Notes: generated from the sequence alone by a model not told the origin. Shown: positions 20,713-28,920, numbered from the stretch's first letter. The stretch is DNA of 64,000 nt from Amycolatopsis antarctica (GCF_002262875.1 NZ_NKYE01000008.1:62001-126000); one strand, 5' to 3'. A program made the numbers and translations.

Positions 20713-20961
20713 TCACCGATCGCCGAGGACCGCCTGCCGCAGTTCCGCCAGCCTGCCGTCGTCGTCCCGCAGCGCCCGTTCGTTTCCCTCGAACACGGGC
20801 TCGATACCGAAGGCACGCAACAGTTCCGTGGCAGGCGGTCCGGGATCGCCCGCCTCACCGAGAACCGGATGCAGCCCGCGGTCGGCGAGATGATGGAAGA
20901 CGAGATTGACGATGGTCCACGGGTTGCAGGTCTCCGCGGACTCTTCGCCGGCTCCGGTCAT
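20713..20961 (-). CDS. Small unknown gene between regulator and oxygenase
   Basis: 82 residues from the ATG at 20961, with GAAAGGG upstream. Readable features are TCNPWTIVNLVFHHLADRGLHPVLG, taken as two halves, one hydrophobic helix and a Gly/Pro turn, then ATELLRAFGIEPVFEGN and an acidic-basic tail. There is no signal peptide and one Cys (residue 12). I do not recognise the family. It has the MimR-type palindrome on both sides, so it is probably expressed with the oxygenase and may be a small accessory or assembly protein. Confidence 0.7.
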   Translation of the reverse strand: MTGAGEESAETCNPWTIVNLVFHHLADRGLHPVLGEAGDPGPPATELLRAFGIEPVFEGNERALRDDDGRLAELRQAVLGDR

Positions 20962-21050
20962 GGCGGCACCCTTTCGTCGGCAGAGCGGGGCCGCCCACCG
21001 ACCGGCGCGCGGCGGTACTCGTATGACACGGCGGAGTCGCCGGAGCCGGG

Positions 21051-21065
21051 GTCTCATTTTGAGAC
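21051..21065. promoter_or_regulatory. Operator candidate, GTCTCA-N3-TGAGAC, upstream of mimR
   Basis: Second copy of the perfect palindrome, in the 204-bp space between the divergent regulator and small gene, 101 bp upstream of the regulator GTG. Its position suits autoregulation and control of the small gene. Confidence 0.7.
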
Positions 21066-21165
21066 GACGCGGAGCGCACATGTCCCACTACTATCGAGGG
21101 ACGACGCAGTCCTGGACCCGCCTGCGGCGCCGCACACCTGCCGAAGACGTCAGGAGGGCACACCG

Positions 21166-22971
21166 GTGACCGGCACACCCCGAGCGGCGGCACCGGCCGG
21201 TGACGGCCGGCTTGCCCGAGCACGAGTGCGATTCCTGACCGACGAACAGGTGGACCCGCACGACGTACGGGACACCATTCTGGCGTCCTGGTGGCGTTCG
21301 CAGCAGTGGAACGTCACGGCCGACCGCGTGCAGCAGCCCTACGTCTGCGACCTCGACACCGGGCTGCCGCTGACCCGCAGCGCCGAACCGATCCTGCGCC
21401 GTCTCAGCGAACATCTCGACGGGCAGTCGATCAGCGTCATCCTCACCGACCAGTCCGGCGTGGTACTCAGCCGCATCACCGGGGACGGCGAGCTGAACCG
21501 GCACCTGGACACCATCCGGCTCGCACCGGGGTTCAGCTACGCGGAGGAGTTCGTCGGCACGAACGGCATCGGTACCGCCCTCGAAGCGGGCGCGCCCATG
21601 CACGTCTTCGGGCACGAGCACTACGCCGAATACCTGGACAACCTCGCCTGCGCGGGTGCCCCGATCCAGCACCCCATCACCGGGAAGACCGTGGGTGCCG
21701 TCGATCTCACCTGCTGGCGACGTGATGCCGACCCGTTGCTGATCACCCTTGCCCGGACCGCGGCCGACCAGATCCGGCAGGCGCTGTTGCTCGACAGCGG
21801 GGTGCACGAACTCGAACTGTTCCACGCCTACCTGCAGGCATGCCGCCGGACGAACGGCATGGTGCTGGCCGTCAACGACGATGTGGTGATCATGAACCAC
21901 GCCGCCAGGCAGCTTCTCGACCCGGCCGACCAGTCGGTCCTGCTCGGGCACGCCGTCGAGGTGCTCACCGGACGGCGCCGCGCCCCGGTGCTGGTGGACC
22001 TGCCGACCGGGCGCACCGTCCGGATGGCCTGCCGGCCGGTGCGTGACAGCGACCGGGACGCGGGCGGGATCGTGCACGTCAGCCCCATCGAGCCCGGACA
22101 GTCCGCGGGCACCACCCAGTTGCTGCGCATGTTCCTGCCCGGCATCGTCGGTGCGGGCGCGCTGTGGATCCGCGCCTGTCACGAGGTCGACCGCGCCTAT
22201 CGTGCCGGCGAGTGGCTGGTGCTCGGCGGTGAGCCGGGGGCGGGGAAACTGGCGCTGGCGAAAGCGGTGCACCACCGGTATAACGCTGCGGGCAGGCTCA
22301 GGATCGTCGACGCCGCGGACGCGGACGGCCCGGACTGGATCTCCACGGTGCGTTCGGAGTTGACCGAGCACCCCGCGGGCGCGCTCGTCGTCCGCCGGGT
22401 GGACAGGCTGGACGAGCCGAGTCTCGAAGCCCTGACGTCGGTGCTGCGGGAGGCTCGTTCCCGGCACGGCACCGATCTGCCCTGGGTCGCGGTGACCCAG
22501 GTGCAACCCGAACGGCCCAGTCCGGGACTCGCCGACCTGTGCGAACTGTTCCCCTGCACGGTGGAGATCCCGCCGTTGCGCCACCACGTCGAGGATCTGC
22601 GCGAACTCGTGCCGTTCCTCCTGTCCAGGCTCAGCAGCGGAGGGGCGCTGATGTGCTCCCAGGATGCGATGCAGTTGCTCCTGCGGTCCGATTGGCCGGG
22701 CAACGTCGAGCAGCTTTTTCAGGTACTCAAGCGGGTGGTGCGGCGGCGTCGTCGTACCGGTTCGATCCAGGCCCACGATCTGCCTGCCGAGTACCACACG
22801 GTGAACCGGCGTGCGCTGACGCCACTGGAGGCGATGGAGCGCGACGCCATCGTGCGCGGCCTGCTCGACAGCGGCGGTAACAAGGTGCGCGCTGCCACCG
22901 CGCTCGGCATGTCCAGGGCGACGATCTACCGCAAGATCCACGACTACGGAATCGTGCTCCCCCACCACTGA
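21166..22971 (+). CDS. mimR: AcoR/MimR-type activator, Fis-family C-terminus
   Basis: 601 residues. A GAF-like sensor (about 60-230, with EEFVGTNGIGTALEAG) is followed by a second sensor region (about 230-330), an AAA-like domain starting at the P-loop GEPGAGK (355-361), and a C-terminal Fis helix-turn-helix (about 565-598, NKVRAATALGMSRATIYRKI). The GAFTGA loop that touches sigma-54 is absent, which fits actinobacteria that lack sigma-54 control. Divergent from the oxygenase operon it probably activates. The GTG at 21166 has AGGAGG 8 bp upstream; a longer open frame would overlap the operator. Confidence 0.88.
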   Translation: MTGTPRAAAPAGDGRLARARVRFLTDEQVDPHDVRDTILASWWRSQQWNVTADRVQQPYVCDLDTGLPLTRSAEPILRRLSEHLDGQSISVILTDQSGVVLSRITGDGELNRHLDTIRLAPGFSYAEEFVGTNGIGTALEAGAPMHVFGHEHYAEYLDNLACAGAPIQHPITGKTVGAVDLTCWRRDADPLLITLARTAADQIRQALLLDSGVHELELFHAYLQACRRTNGMVLAVNDDVVIMNHAARQLLDPADQSVLLGHAVEVLTGRRRAPVLVDLPTGRTVRMACRPVRDSDRDAGGIVHVSPIEPGQSAGTTQLLRMFLPGIVGAGALWIRACHEVDRAYRAGEWLVLGGEPGAGKLALAKAVHHRYNAAGRLRIVDAADADGPDWISTVRSELTEHPAGALVVRRVDRLDEPSLEALTSVLREARSRHGTDLPWVAVTQVQPERPSPGLADLCELFPCTVEIPPLRHHVEDLRELVPFLLSRLSSGGALMCSQDAMQLLLRSDWPGNVEQLFQVLKRVVRRRRRTGSIQAHDLPAEYHTVNRRALTPLEAMERDAIVRGLLDSGGNKVRAATALGMSRATIYRKIHDYGIVLPHH

Positions 22972-22986
22972 GATCAGATTCACGCG

Positions 22987-23016
22987 GGTGCCTCCGGCCC
23001 CACCCGAGGAGGCGCC
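22987..23016 (+). terminator. Hairpin terminator after mimR
   Basis: GGTGCCTCC pairs with GGAGGCGCC (one G-T wobble) around a 12-base loop, 15 bp after the mimR stop. Confidence 0.55.
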
Positions 23017-23114
23017 TGGGCTTCGGGCGGGCCGCTTGTCGCTGTGGCTCGGTGAAGGGTTCATATCATCGGGGTGTTCTCGGGTTTCGGGCACGCCTTC
23101 GGCGGGCCGTGTGA

Positions 23115-23163
23115 AACTGTCGCTCCTCGGGGCGTTCGCCGTTGCTGGTCACCAGCGACAGTT
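23115..23163. repeat. Nested inverted repeat, AACTGTCGCT arms
   Basis: AACTGTCGCT (23115-23124) and its exact complement (23154-23163) enclose 29 bases that themselves hold GGCG-TT-CGCC. GCTGG-TCA-CCAGC overlaps the right arm. It could form a long cruciform or structured RNA, or be the remnant of a small transposable element. Confidence 0.5.
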
Positions 23164-23569
23164 CCCCACGGGACGGGTTTCTCGGTTCCGTATTCTTCGG
23201 CGCGGGTTGGTTGTCGCGTTTGCTTGGCGTGTCTCACTTGGTGCCGTTCCCTTGTTGTGGCTTGCGGTTTTCTTTTAGCAACTTTGGACGTCCGCGCGTG
23301 GCTCTGGGTGGCAATGCTGTCTGGCTCCTGTTCGGACGGGGGTGTGGCGTCTGGCTGTATGGGCGCGGATGCGCTCCGCTACGTCACATAGGGGCATCGT
23401 GGTACCTGTCCGGCATGCGGTCTCGCCGCACTGTGGCGCGGGTTCGGTGTCGCCTTCCGGAGAGGAGTATTGCCGTCGCCGACGGCCCGTACCACCATTG
23501 TTCCGCGATCGTCACCGCCTATAGAACGGTTACCATGGCATCCCGCATCGCTCGAACATCAAAGTCCGC

Positions 23570-23592
23570 ACGAATGGCACATTCGTATGTGC
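23570..23592. promoter_or_regulatory. Two overlapping palindromes upstream of the DUF222 promoter
   Basis: ACGAATG-GCA-CATTCGT (23570-23586) overlaps GCACAT-TCGT-ATGTGC (23577-23592). They stand 19 bp or more upstream of the -35 element, a suitable place for an operator. Confidence 0.45.
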
Positions 23593-23610
23593 GAGTGCTC
23601 GATGGTGTGA

Positions 23611-23639
23611 TTGGAATTGTTCGGCGGTGTCGGTAGAAT
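23611..23639 (+). promoter_or_regulatory. Sigma-70-like promoter for a leaderless mRNA
   Basis: TTGGAA (23611-23616), a 17-bp spacer and TAGAAT (23634-23639). Six bases separate the -10 element from the ATG at 23646, so transcription would start at or next to the A of the start codon. There is no ribosome site, consistent with leaderless translation. Confidence 0.65.
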
Positions 23640-23645
23640 GGGTTC

Positions 23646-24887
23646 ATGATCAGTGGGGGATCTGTTGAGGTTCGGTTGGCTGCGATTCTTGATATGGATT
23701 CGCGGGAAACGGTGCGGGTTGATCACGGGGGTCTGGCCGGTGTTCGACTGTCTTCGTTGTCGGCGCGTGGGCTTCTTCGGGTGATGCGCGATGCCGAGGT
23801 CGCCCGATCGCGTGCCGAGGCTGTGCAGGTGCGGGCGGTGGCTCGGTTCGCGGCGTTGTCGGAGGAGTCGCGCGGGGTGGCGGCGGAGGTCGCGTTGACC
23901 CTGGCCACCACCGAGCACCGTGCACAGCGGATGGTGGCGATGGCGCAGGCGTTGACTTCTCGGCTGCCCGCGACGTTGGCTGCTCTGGACACCGGCACCA
24001 TCGATGCGTACAAGGCATCCAAGATCGTGGATGCGACGAATCCGTTGTCGGACGAGCAGGCCGCTGCCGTGGACGCGGCGATGGTGGGTCGGCTCGACGG
24101 GCGGAATCCGTCCAGCATTCGCCGCGCCGCCGTGCGGCAGGTCGCTGTGATCGATCCGGACGGGCATGCTGAGCGGGGGCGGAAGCGGCGTCTGGAACGC
24201 AGCGTGCAGTTGGTGCACCAGGACGACGCCATGAGCACCCTGATCGCCGATCTGCCTGCCGAGACCGCCACGGCGATCTACGGGCGCGTGGACCGGATCG
24301 CGAAAACCCTGCGCGGTGGGGGCGAAACCCGCACCCTGGAACAACTACGCGCCGACGTGTTCGCCGAACTGTGCCTCGGTCACCGCACCGCCGAGACACG
24401 TACCGAAGTGTTCGTGCACGTCGCCGCCACCACCCTGGCCGGGGCCGACGACCATCCCGCCGAGCTGTCCGGTCACGGGCCGGTACCGGCCTGGCTGGCC
24501 CGCCACCTCGCCACCCGCCCGGACTCGGTGCTACGCAAGGTCGTCACCGACCCAGTCACCGGAACCGTGCTCGACCTCGGACGCAGCCGCTACCGGCCAC
24601 CCGCCGCACTGGCCGAGTGGGTGAAGGTACGCGACCGGGAATGCCGGATGCCGGGTTGCCACCGGCCATCCCACGCATCCGACATCGACCACACAGACGA
24701 CTGGGCACGAGGGGGCAAAACCAGCGCCGCGAACCTGACCGGACTCTGCCGACGACACCACCGCCTCAAGGTTGTTCCCGGCTGGCACTTCCGGCAGGAC
24801 GACACCGGCACCCTGCACGTCAGGACCCCCACCGGGACACACCACCAGAGCCGACCGGAACCCCTCCATTCCGCTCCACCGTTCTGA
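23646..24887 (+). CDS. DUF222 / HNH endonuclease-domain protein (13E12 repeat family)
   Basis: 413 residues. Residues about 30-300 form the helical DUF222 domain; the C-terminal HNH motif reads DIDHTDDWARGG then NLTGLCRRHHRLK (about 340-375) and keeps the metal and catalytic His residues plus CRMPGC. Proteins of this family occur in many copies in actinobacterial genomes and behave like mobile or selfish genes; their target is not established. The first third of the gene is less GC-rich than the rest. The start is the first base of the predicted leaderless transcript. Confidence 0.9.
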   Translation: MISGGSVEVRLAAILDMDSRETVRVDHGGLAGVRLSSLSARGLLRVMRDAEVARSRAEAVQVRAVARFAALSEESRGVAAEVALTLATTEHRAQRMVAMAQALTSRLPATLAALDTGTIDAYKASKIVDATNPLSDEQAAAVDAAMVGRLDGRNPSSIRRAAVRQVAVIDPDGHAERGRKRRLERSVQLVHQDDAMSTLIADLPAETATAIYGRVDRIAKTLRGGGETRTLEQLRADVFAELCLGHRTAETRTEVFVHVAATTLAGADDHPAELSGHGPVPAWLARHLATRPDSVLRKVVTDPVTGTVLDLGRSRYRPPAALAEWVKVRDRECRMPGCHRPSHASDIDHTDDWARGGKTSAANLTGLCRRHHRLKVVPGWHFRQDDTGTLHVRTPTGTHHQSRPEPLHSAPPF

Positions 24888-25249
24888 ACAGCCCGAGCGA
24901 CAACCGGACGGCAGCGACCTCACAGACCCGGTGAACGCGGGCCGGCCATCAGCAGGCACCGCGACCCGACCAGTATCGGTGCCGGACGGCGATCCGCGAA
25001 CCGCCCGGCGACGCTCACCCTGGCGACCCCCCGCAGCCGAAAGCCGCCAACCACCGAAACCCGAACCCCGCCGCGTCGGCCAAGGCCCCGGCAGCAGAAC
25101 CAGCAACAGGCCAACGGACCTCACAATTGCCGCAACTCCGCCCGCAACGACACCGACCGGCCCACCAACGGCAAACCCGACGCCGGACCCCGCGGCCATC
25201 GTTCCACCCCAGACATCCATCCACAATGGATGGTCGCGGGGATTCGCGA
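24888..25249. other. Non-coding stretch with strong C/A over G/T skew
   Basis: No gene is supported here. The plus strand is unusually rich in C and A, giving only Pro/Thr/Arg-rich frames that look like composition artefacts or a decayed Pro-rich tail of the DUF222 gene. A CCATCC-N5-GGATGG inverted repeat at 25217-25233 may be a weak terminator between the convergent genes. Confidence 0.4.
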
Positions 25250-26647
25250 TCAGCCCACCGGTGCGGGCCGTTCCGCCTCCCGCACCAGATTCCGGGCCAT
25301 GACCGAGAACACCAGGTCATGGGCCGGCTTCTGCAGCAGCCAGTACAACCGCCCCGCCACCCCCCGAGGACGGAACCGCACCGTCTGCTCGTACCGGCTA
25401 CCGCCGTCACCGGAAGGCACGGCACGCATCGTCAGGGTCGTCACCCCCGGCATCCGCATGTCCGCGCGCAGAACCAGCCTGCGAGCCACCGGATCACACT
25501 CGCGCACCGTCCAGAAATCGACGGCGTCCCCGGGCGAGACCTCCGCCGGACGGCCTCGGTACAGCCCGATGCCACCGAGCGCGTGGTCCAGCGCACCCCG
25601 CAAGGTCCACACCAGCGGCAGGGTGTACCAGCCGTTGTCCCCACCGACCCCGGCGATGACCCGCCACAGCGATGCCGGGGCCGCCGCGGAGTCCACCGAC
25701 CGTGCGTCCACATACGGTGCGGCGGTGCCGGCACGTACCGGCACCGGCCTGGGCTCCGCACAGCGGGCGATCGCCCGGTCCACGCTCGACAACCCACCCG
25801 GCGGATCGGCGATGTGCCGGGCGATGCCATGTTCCGCCGTGTCCAGATCATGTTCGAGCGAACGGAACAACGGACGCGCCACCACCCCCGGCACCGAGGT
25901 CACCAGCCCCGCCAGTACCGCCGAGAGTTCGTGCGACCACACCGGCACGGGCACCGGTAACCGCCAGGGCAGACCAAGAGTCCGCGCGCACCGCTGGACG
26001 AGTTCGAGATAGCTCAGCGACTCCGGGCCGTTCAGATCGAACACCCCGTTCACCGGGGCCGGCATGCCGGCAGCCGTGACCAGATAATGCAGAACGTCGT
26101 CCACCGCGATCGGCCTGCTACGCCGGGACATCCACCCCGGACGCGGCACCAGTGGCGACAACCGGGTGAAGGTGCGCAGCAACTCGAAACTCGCCGACCC
26201 GGCACCGATGATCATCGACGCCTGCAGCACCAGTGCCGGGGTGCCGCCACCGGTCAGGATGTCGCCCACCTCGGCCCGCGACCCGAGATGCTCGGAGACG
26301 TCCCTCCCGTCGTGCGGTCTCGCACCGCCCAGGTAGACGATCTGCCGGACACCGGCGCTCGCGCACTCCCGGACGAGAATCTCCGCCGCCTCCCGATCGA
26401 TCGACGCGAAATCCTGACGGGACAGCGAATGCACGAGGTAGTAGACGACCTCGACCCCGCGGAGCGCACGCCGCACGTCACCCTCATCGGTCGCGTCCCC
26501 GACCACCGTCTCCACACCGGCGGGCGGCCGGAACGACGGCCGGGCGCCGCGCGCCATCGCCCGCACCTCATGCCCGTCGCCGGCCAGGCGCTCCACCAGC
26601 GCGGTGCCGACATAACCTCCCGCACCCACCACCAGGCAACGTGTCAT
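25250..26647 (-). CDS. NAD(P)-binding SDR/NmrA-like protein fused to DUF2867
   Basis: 465 residues. An atypical SDR domain occupies about residues 1-290 (GAGGYVG nucleotide motif at residue 7 on, VGDATDEGDVRRAL, YLGGARP). The last 150 residues form a DUF2867 (SRPBCC-like) domain. The same fusion is common in actinobacteria; its substrate is unknown. Two adjacent ATG codons exist (26650 and 26647); I prefer the second because GGGAG is then 7 bp away. Divergent from the VOC gene. Confidence 0.85.
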   Translation of the reverse strand: MTRCLVVGAGGYVGTALVERLAGDGHEVRAMARGARPSFRPPAGVETVVGDATDEGDVRRALRGVEVVYYLVHSLSRQDFASIDREAAEILVRECASAGVRQIVYLGGARPHDGRDVSEHLGSRAEVGDILTGGGTPALVLQASMIIGAGSASFELLRTFTRLSPLVPRPGWMSRRSRPIAVDDVLHYLVTAAGMPAPVNGVFDLNGPESLSYLELVQRCARTLGLPWRLPVPVPVWSHELSAVLAGLVTSVPGVVARPLFRSLEHDLDTAEHGIARHIADPPGGLSSVDRAIARCAEPRPVPVRAGTAAPYVDARSVDSAAAPASLWRVIAGVGGDNGWYTLPLVWTLRGALDHALGGIGLYRGRPAEVSPGDAVDFWTVRECDPVARRLVLRADMRMPGVTTLTMRAVPSGDGGSRYEQTVRFRPRGVAGRLYWLLQKPAHDLVFSVMARNLVREAERPAPVG

Positions 26648-26823
26648 CATTCGTCTCCCGTCCGCGCCGGCAGGCGGGGCCGCCGGACCATCGCGGCCCG
26701 CTCGCCGCCGCACGCTGCCAGTCTGCGGTGTGCGCGCCCCCTCCGCTCGGCACGACCGGCCCGCGCGGCGAACCCCGCGCTCGGGGAACGGAATCTGTCG
26801 TACCCCGGCCCTAGTGTCGGCGC

Positions 26824-27201
26824 ATGGACTGGAAAATCGAACTCGTCGCCATCCCCGTCACCGATGTCGATCGCGCCAAGGCCTTCTACGTCGACCAGGT
26901 GGGCTTCGTCGCCGACCACGATCACCAGGTGCACGACACCCTGCGCTTCGTTCAGCTCACACCCCCGGGATCGGCCTGCTCGATCGTGCTCGGCACCGGC
27001 ATCACCGAGATGCCCCCGGGTGCACAGCAGGGGCTGCAGATGGTGGTCTCCGATGTCGCCGCCGCCCGCGCGCGATTGCTGGCGAAGGGCGTCGAGGCGA
27101 GCGAGATCGACGAGCAGCCGTGGGGCTCGTTCGTGACTTTCGCGGACCCGGACGGCAACACCTGGGTGTTGCAGCAACTGCCCGCCCGCGACTACACATG
27201 A
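26824..27201 (+). CDS. VOC (glyoxalase/bleomycin-resistance fold) protein
   Basis: 125 residues, one complete VOC unit of two beta-alpha-beta-beta-beta modules: VAIPVTDVDRAKAFYVDQVGF at the start (given in two parts: IPVTDVDRAKAFY, then VGF) and FADPDGNTWVLQQL at the end, where the Glu usual as metal ligand is replaced by Gln/Leu. Substrate unknown. ATG at 26824. Confidence 0.85.
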   Translation: MDWKIELVAIPVTDVDRAKAFYVDQVGFVADHDHQVHDTLRFVQLTPPGSACSIVLGTGITEMPPGAQQGLQMVVSDVAAARARLLAKGVEASEIDEQPWGSFVTFADPDGNTWVLQQLPARDYT

Positions 27202-27593
27202 CCACCGGGCAGGGCGCGCGAGCGAACGCCGCCTCCGCCCGCGGCATCAGCGCCTCCGCCCGGCAGGGTGAGCCACCATCGCCGGTCGAACCACGCCGGC
27301 CAGCGGAGCCGGGCCATCGGCGGCGATCGTGAGCGGACCGTGGTCCCGCCCGCCGGGCTGCCTGACTCCGCCGGGGTCCAGCGCCGGAAAACTCCCGTCC
27401 GGTCCACAGCCGCCCAGTCCACAGTGGACCATTGGATCGGTGGCGGTCCGCCGCGGCCGGTGACTACACTCGGCCGGACACGGTGGTGGGACTCGCCGTA
27501 CCCGAACCGCGGCCTACGCGCCGCCAACGGTCCCTGCGGTGACATCGCTCCCGGACGTTCCGGGAGCCGCAGCGGCACGCCCAGGAGACGATC
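27202..27593. other. 392-bp leader region upstream of the fluoride channel pair
   Basis: No gene is supported. It contains one exact copy of the dispersed GTCCAC-N-GTGGAC palindrome (27417-27429). A CTGACTCC stretch near 27361 recalls a fluoride riboswitch end, but no matching fold was found. Confidence 0.4.
27417..27429. repeat. GTCCAC-A-GTGGAC palindrome
   Basis: Exact 6-1-6 palindrome in a non-coding region; one of four exact copies in the window. Confidence 0.6.
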
Positions 27594-28019
27594 ATCGCCA
27601 CCGACGGTTCCGGCACCCCGACCGGCCTCCCGGCCACCCTGGCCGCGGTCTCCGTCGGCGGGGTTCTCGGTGCCCTCGCCCGCTACGCGATCACCCTCGC
27701 CTGGCCGTCCGCTCCCGGCACGTTTCCCTGGGCAACCGTGATCGTCAATGCCTCCGGATGCCTCGCGATCGGGGCGTTCCTGGTCGTGATCACCGAGTAT
27801 CGGACGGCCCACCCGCTGCTGCGGCCGTTCGCCGCGACCGGACTGCTCGGCGGCTACACCACGTTCTCCGCGTACTGCGGCGACATCGTGGGACTCGTCG
27901 CCGAGGGCAGGCCCGGCCAGGCCATCGGCTACCTCGCGCTGACGGCCCTGTCCGCCATGGCCGCCGTCGTCTGCGCTGCCAAGGGCACCCGGGCCGTGCT
28001 CGGCGGGCGCACACGATGA
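27594..28019 (+). CDS. fluC: Fluoride channel FluC/CrcB, first copy, with no standard start codon
   Basis: About 141 residues if translation starts at the ATC at 27594 (AGGAG lies 6 bp upstream). The frame is open from 27543 but has no ATG, GTG or TTG before the GTG at 27738, and starting there would remove the first membrane helix and the conserved VGGVLGALARY. The rest is a normal FluC: GTFPWATVIVNASG, LLGGYTTFSAY and four helices. FluC dimers export fluoride across the membrane. It overlaps the second copy by ATGA. Either a rare AUC start is used or the start codon was lost by mutation or sequencing error. Confidence 0.7.
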   Translation: MATDGSGTPTGLPATLAAVSVGGVLGALARYAITLAWPSAPGTFPWATVIVNASGCLAIGAFLVVITEYRTAHPLLRPFAATGLLGGYTTFSAYCGDIVGLVAEGRPGQAIGYLALTALSAMAAVVCAAKGTRAVLGGRTR

Positions 28020-28393
28020 CGGGTGCGCTCCTCGTCGCGGCCGGCGCCGCCATCGGCGCGCCACTGCGTTACCTGGTGGACCGCGCCGTCGGCGCGCGGT
28101 ACAGCGGCCGCTTCCCGTGGGGCACCTTCGCCGCTAACGTCGCGGGCAGCCTGGTACTGGGCATGCTCACCGGTGCCACGCTGGCCGGTGCGGCGGGCCC
28201 CGGCTGGCAGGCTTTCCTCGGCACCGGACTGTGCGGCGCGCTGACGACGTACTCGACCTTCTCCTTCGAGACCCTGCGGCTGGCCGAGTCCGGCGCGCGG
28301 GGGCTGGCACTCGCCAACGTCAGCGGCACGGTCGTGGCCGGGCTCGCCGCGACCTACGCCGGCCTCGGCGGCGCCTCCGCGCTGCTCGGGTGA
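28016..28393 (+). CDS. fluC: Fluoride channel FluC/CrcB, second copy
   Basis: 125 residues, four membrane helices, with AAGAAIGAPLRYLVD, GTFAANVAGSLVLG (pore Asn) and LTTYSTFSFE, the hallmarks of the family. The ATG overlaps the stop of the first copy (ATGA). In actinobacteria paired fluC genes make heterodimeric channels, and this arrangement fits. Confidence 0.92.
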   Translation: MTGALLVAAGAAIGAPLRYLVDRAVGARYSGRFPWGTFAANVAGSLVLGMLTGATLAGAAGPGWQAFLGTGLCGALTTYSTFSFETLRLAESGARGLALANVSGTVVAGLAATYAGLGGASALLG

Positions 28394-28404
28394 CCCGGCG
28401 GCGA

Positions 28405-28920
28405 TCAGCGGGAGCGGTGTGCGCGCGGCGGAAGCCGGTGCAGTTCCACCTCACCCAGCCCGCCGTCGGCGATGCGCGCGGTCAGGTAGGTGTGGTGCGG
28501 CTGGCGCCTTCGATCGGTCGGCGACCCCGGATTGAGCAGTCGCATACCCGCGCCGGTGACGCTGTCCCACGGGATGTGACTGTGCCCGAACACGAGCACA
28601 TCGGCGTCGTCGATCATCCGGTCGCACCTGGCTTCGCGGCCGGACGCCGCGCCCGTCTCGTGCACCACCGCCAGCCGCACGCCGCCGAGATCCACCCGCG
28701 CGACCTCCGGCAGCCGCGCCCGCAGGGCCGGGCCGTCGTTGTTGCCGTACACGCCGACGAGCCTGCGCGAGTGTTCCTGGAGGGCGTCGAGGGTCGCCAG
28801 GTCCACCCAGTCCCCCGCGTGGATCACCACGTCCGCGCGACCCGCCTCCTGCCAGACCTCCTCGGGCAACCTTCGTGCGCGCACCGGCAGATGGGTGTCG
28901 GCGATGATGAGCAGGCGCAC
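28405..28920 (-). CDS. YfcE/MJ0936-type metallophosphoesterase
   Basis: 171 residues with the calcineurin-like motifs in order: ADTH (about 7-10), HAGDWVD, YGNND, VHE and FGHSHIP. These bind two metals and hydrolyse phosphodiesters; the natural substrate is unknown. GTG start at 28920. Convergent with the fluC pair, 11 bp apart. Confidence 0.88.
   Translation of the reverse strand: MRLLIIADTHLPVRARRLPEEVWQEAGRADVVIHAGDWVDLATLDALQEHSRRLVGVYGNNDGPALRARLPEVARVDLGGVRLAVVHETGAASGREARCDRMIDDADVLVFGHSHIPWDSVTGAGMRLLNPGSPTDRRRQPHHTYLTARIADGGLGEVELHRLPPRAHRSR

Larger units (their letters stand above)
23017..23610. other. Lower-GC intergenic stretch rich in inverted repeats
   Basis: About 600 bp with clearly more T than the neighbours and no credible coding frame. 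It holds a nested inverted repeat (23115-23163), a palindrome group (23570-23592) and ends in the promoter of the DUF222 gene. It looks acquired or decayed. Confidence 0.45.

Noticed and set aside
20515..20713. Sigma-54 (-24/-12) promoter for mimA
   Set aside because: No GG-N10-GC pair of the TGGCAC/TTGC type was found on the minus strand, and the activator lacks GAFTGA.
24888..25226. A Pro/Thr-rich protein gene downstream of the DUF222 gene
   Set aside because: No start with a ribosome site, strongly skewed base composition and no recognisable domain.
27301..27420. Fluoride (crcB) riboswitch before the fluC pair
   Set aside because: A CTGACTCC end-like stretch is present, but the GGNGATGG start, the pairing stems and the order of elements do not fit. 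An Rfam crcB search would decide.
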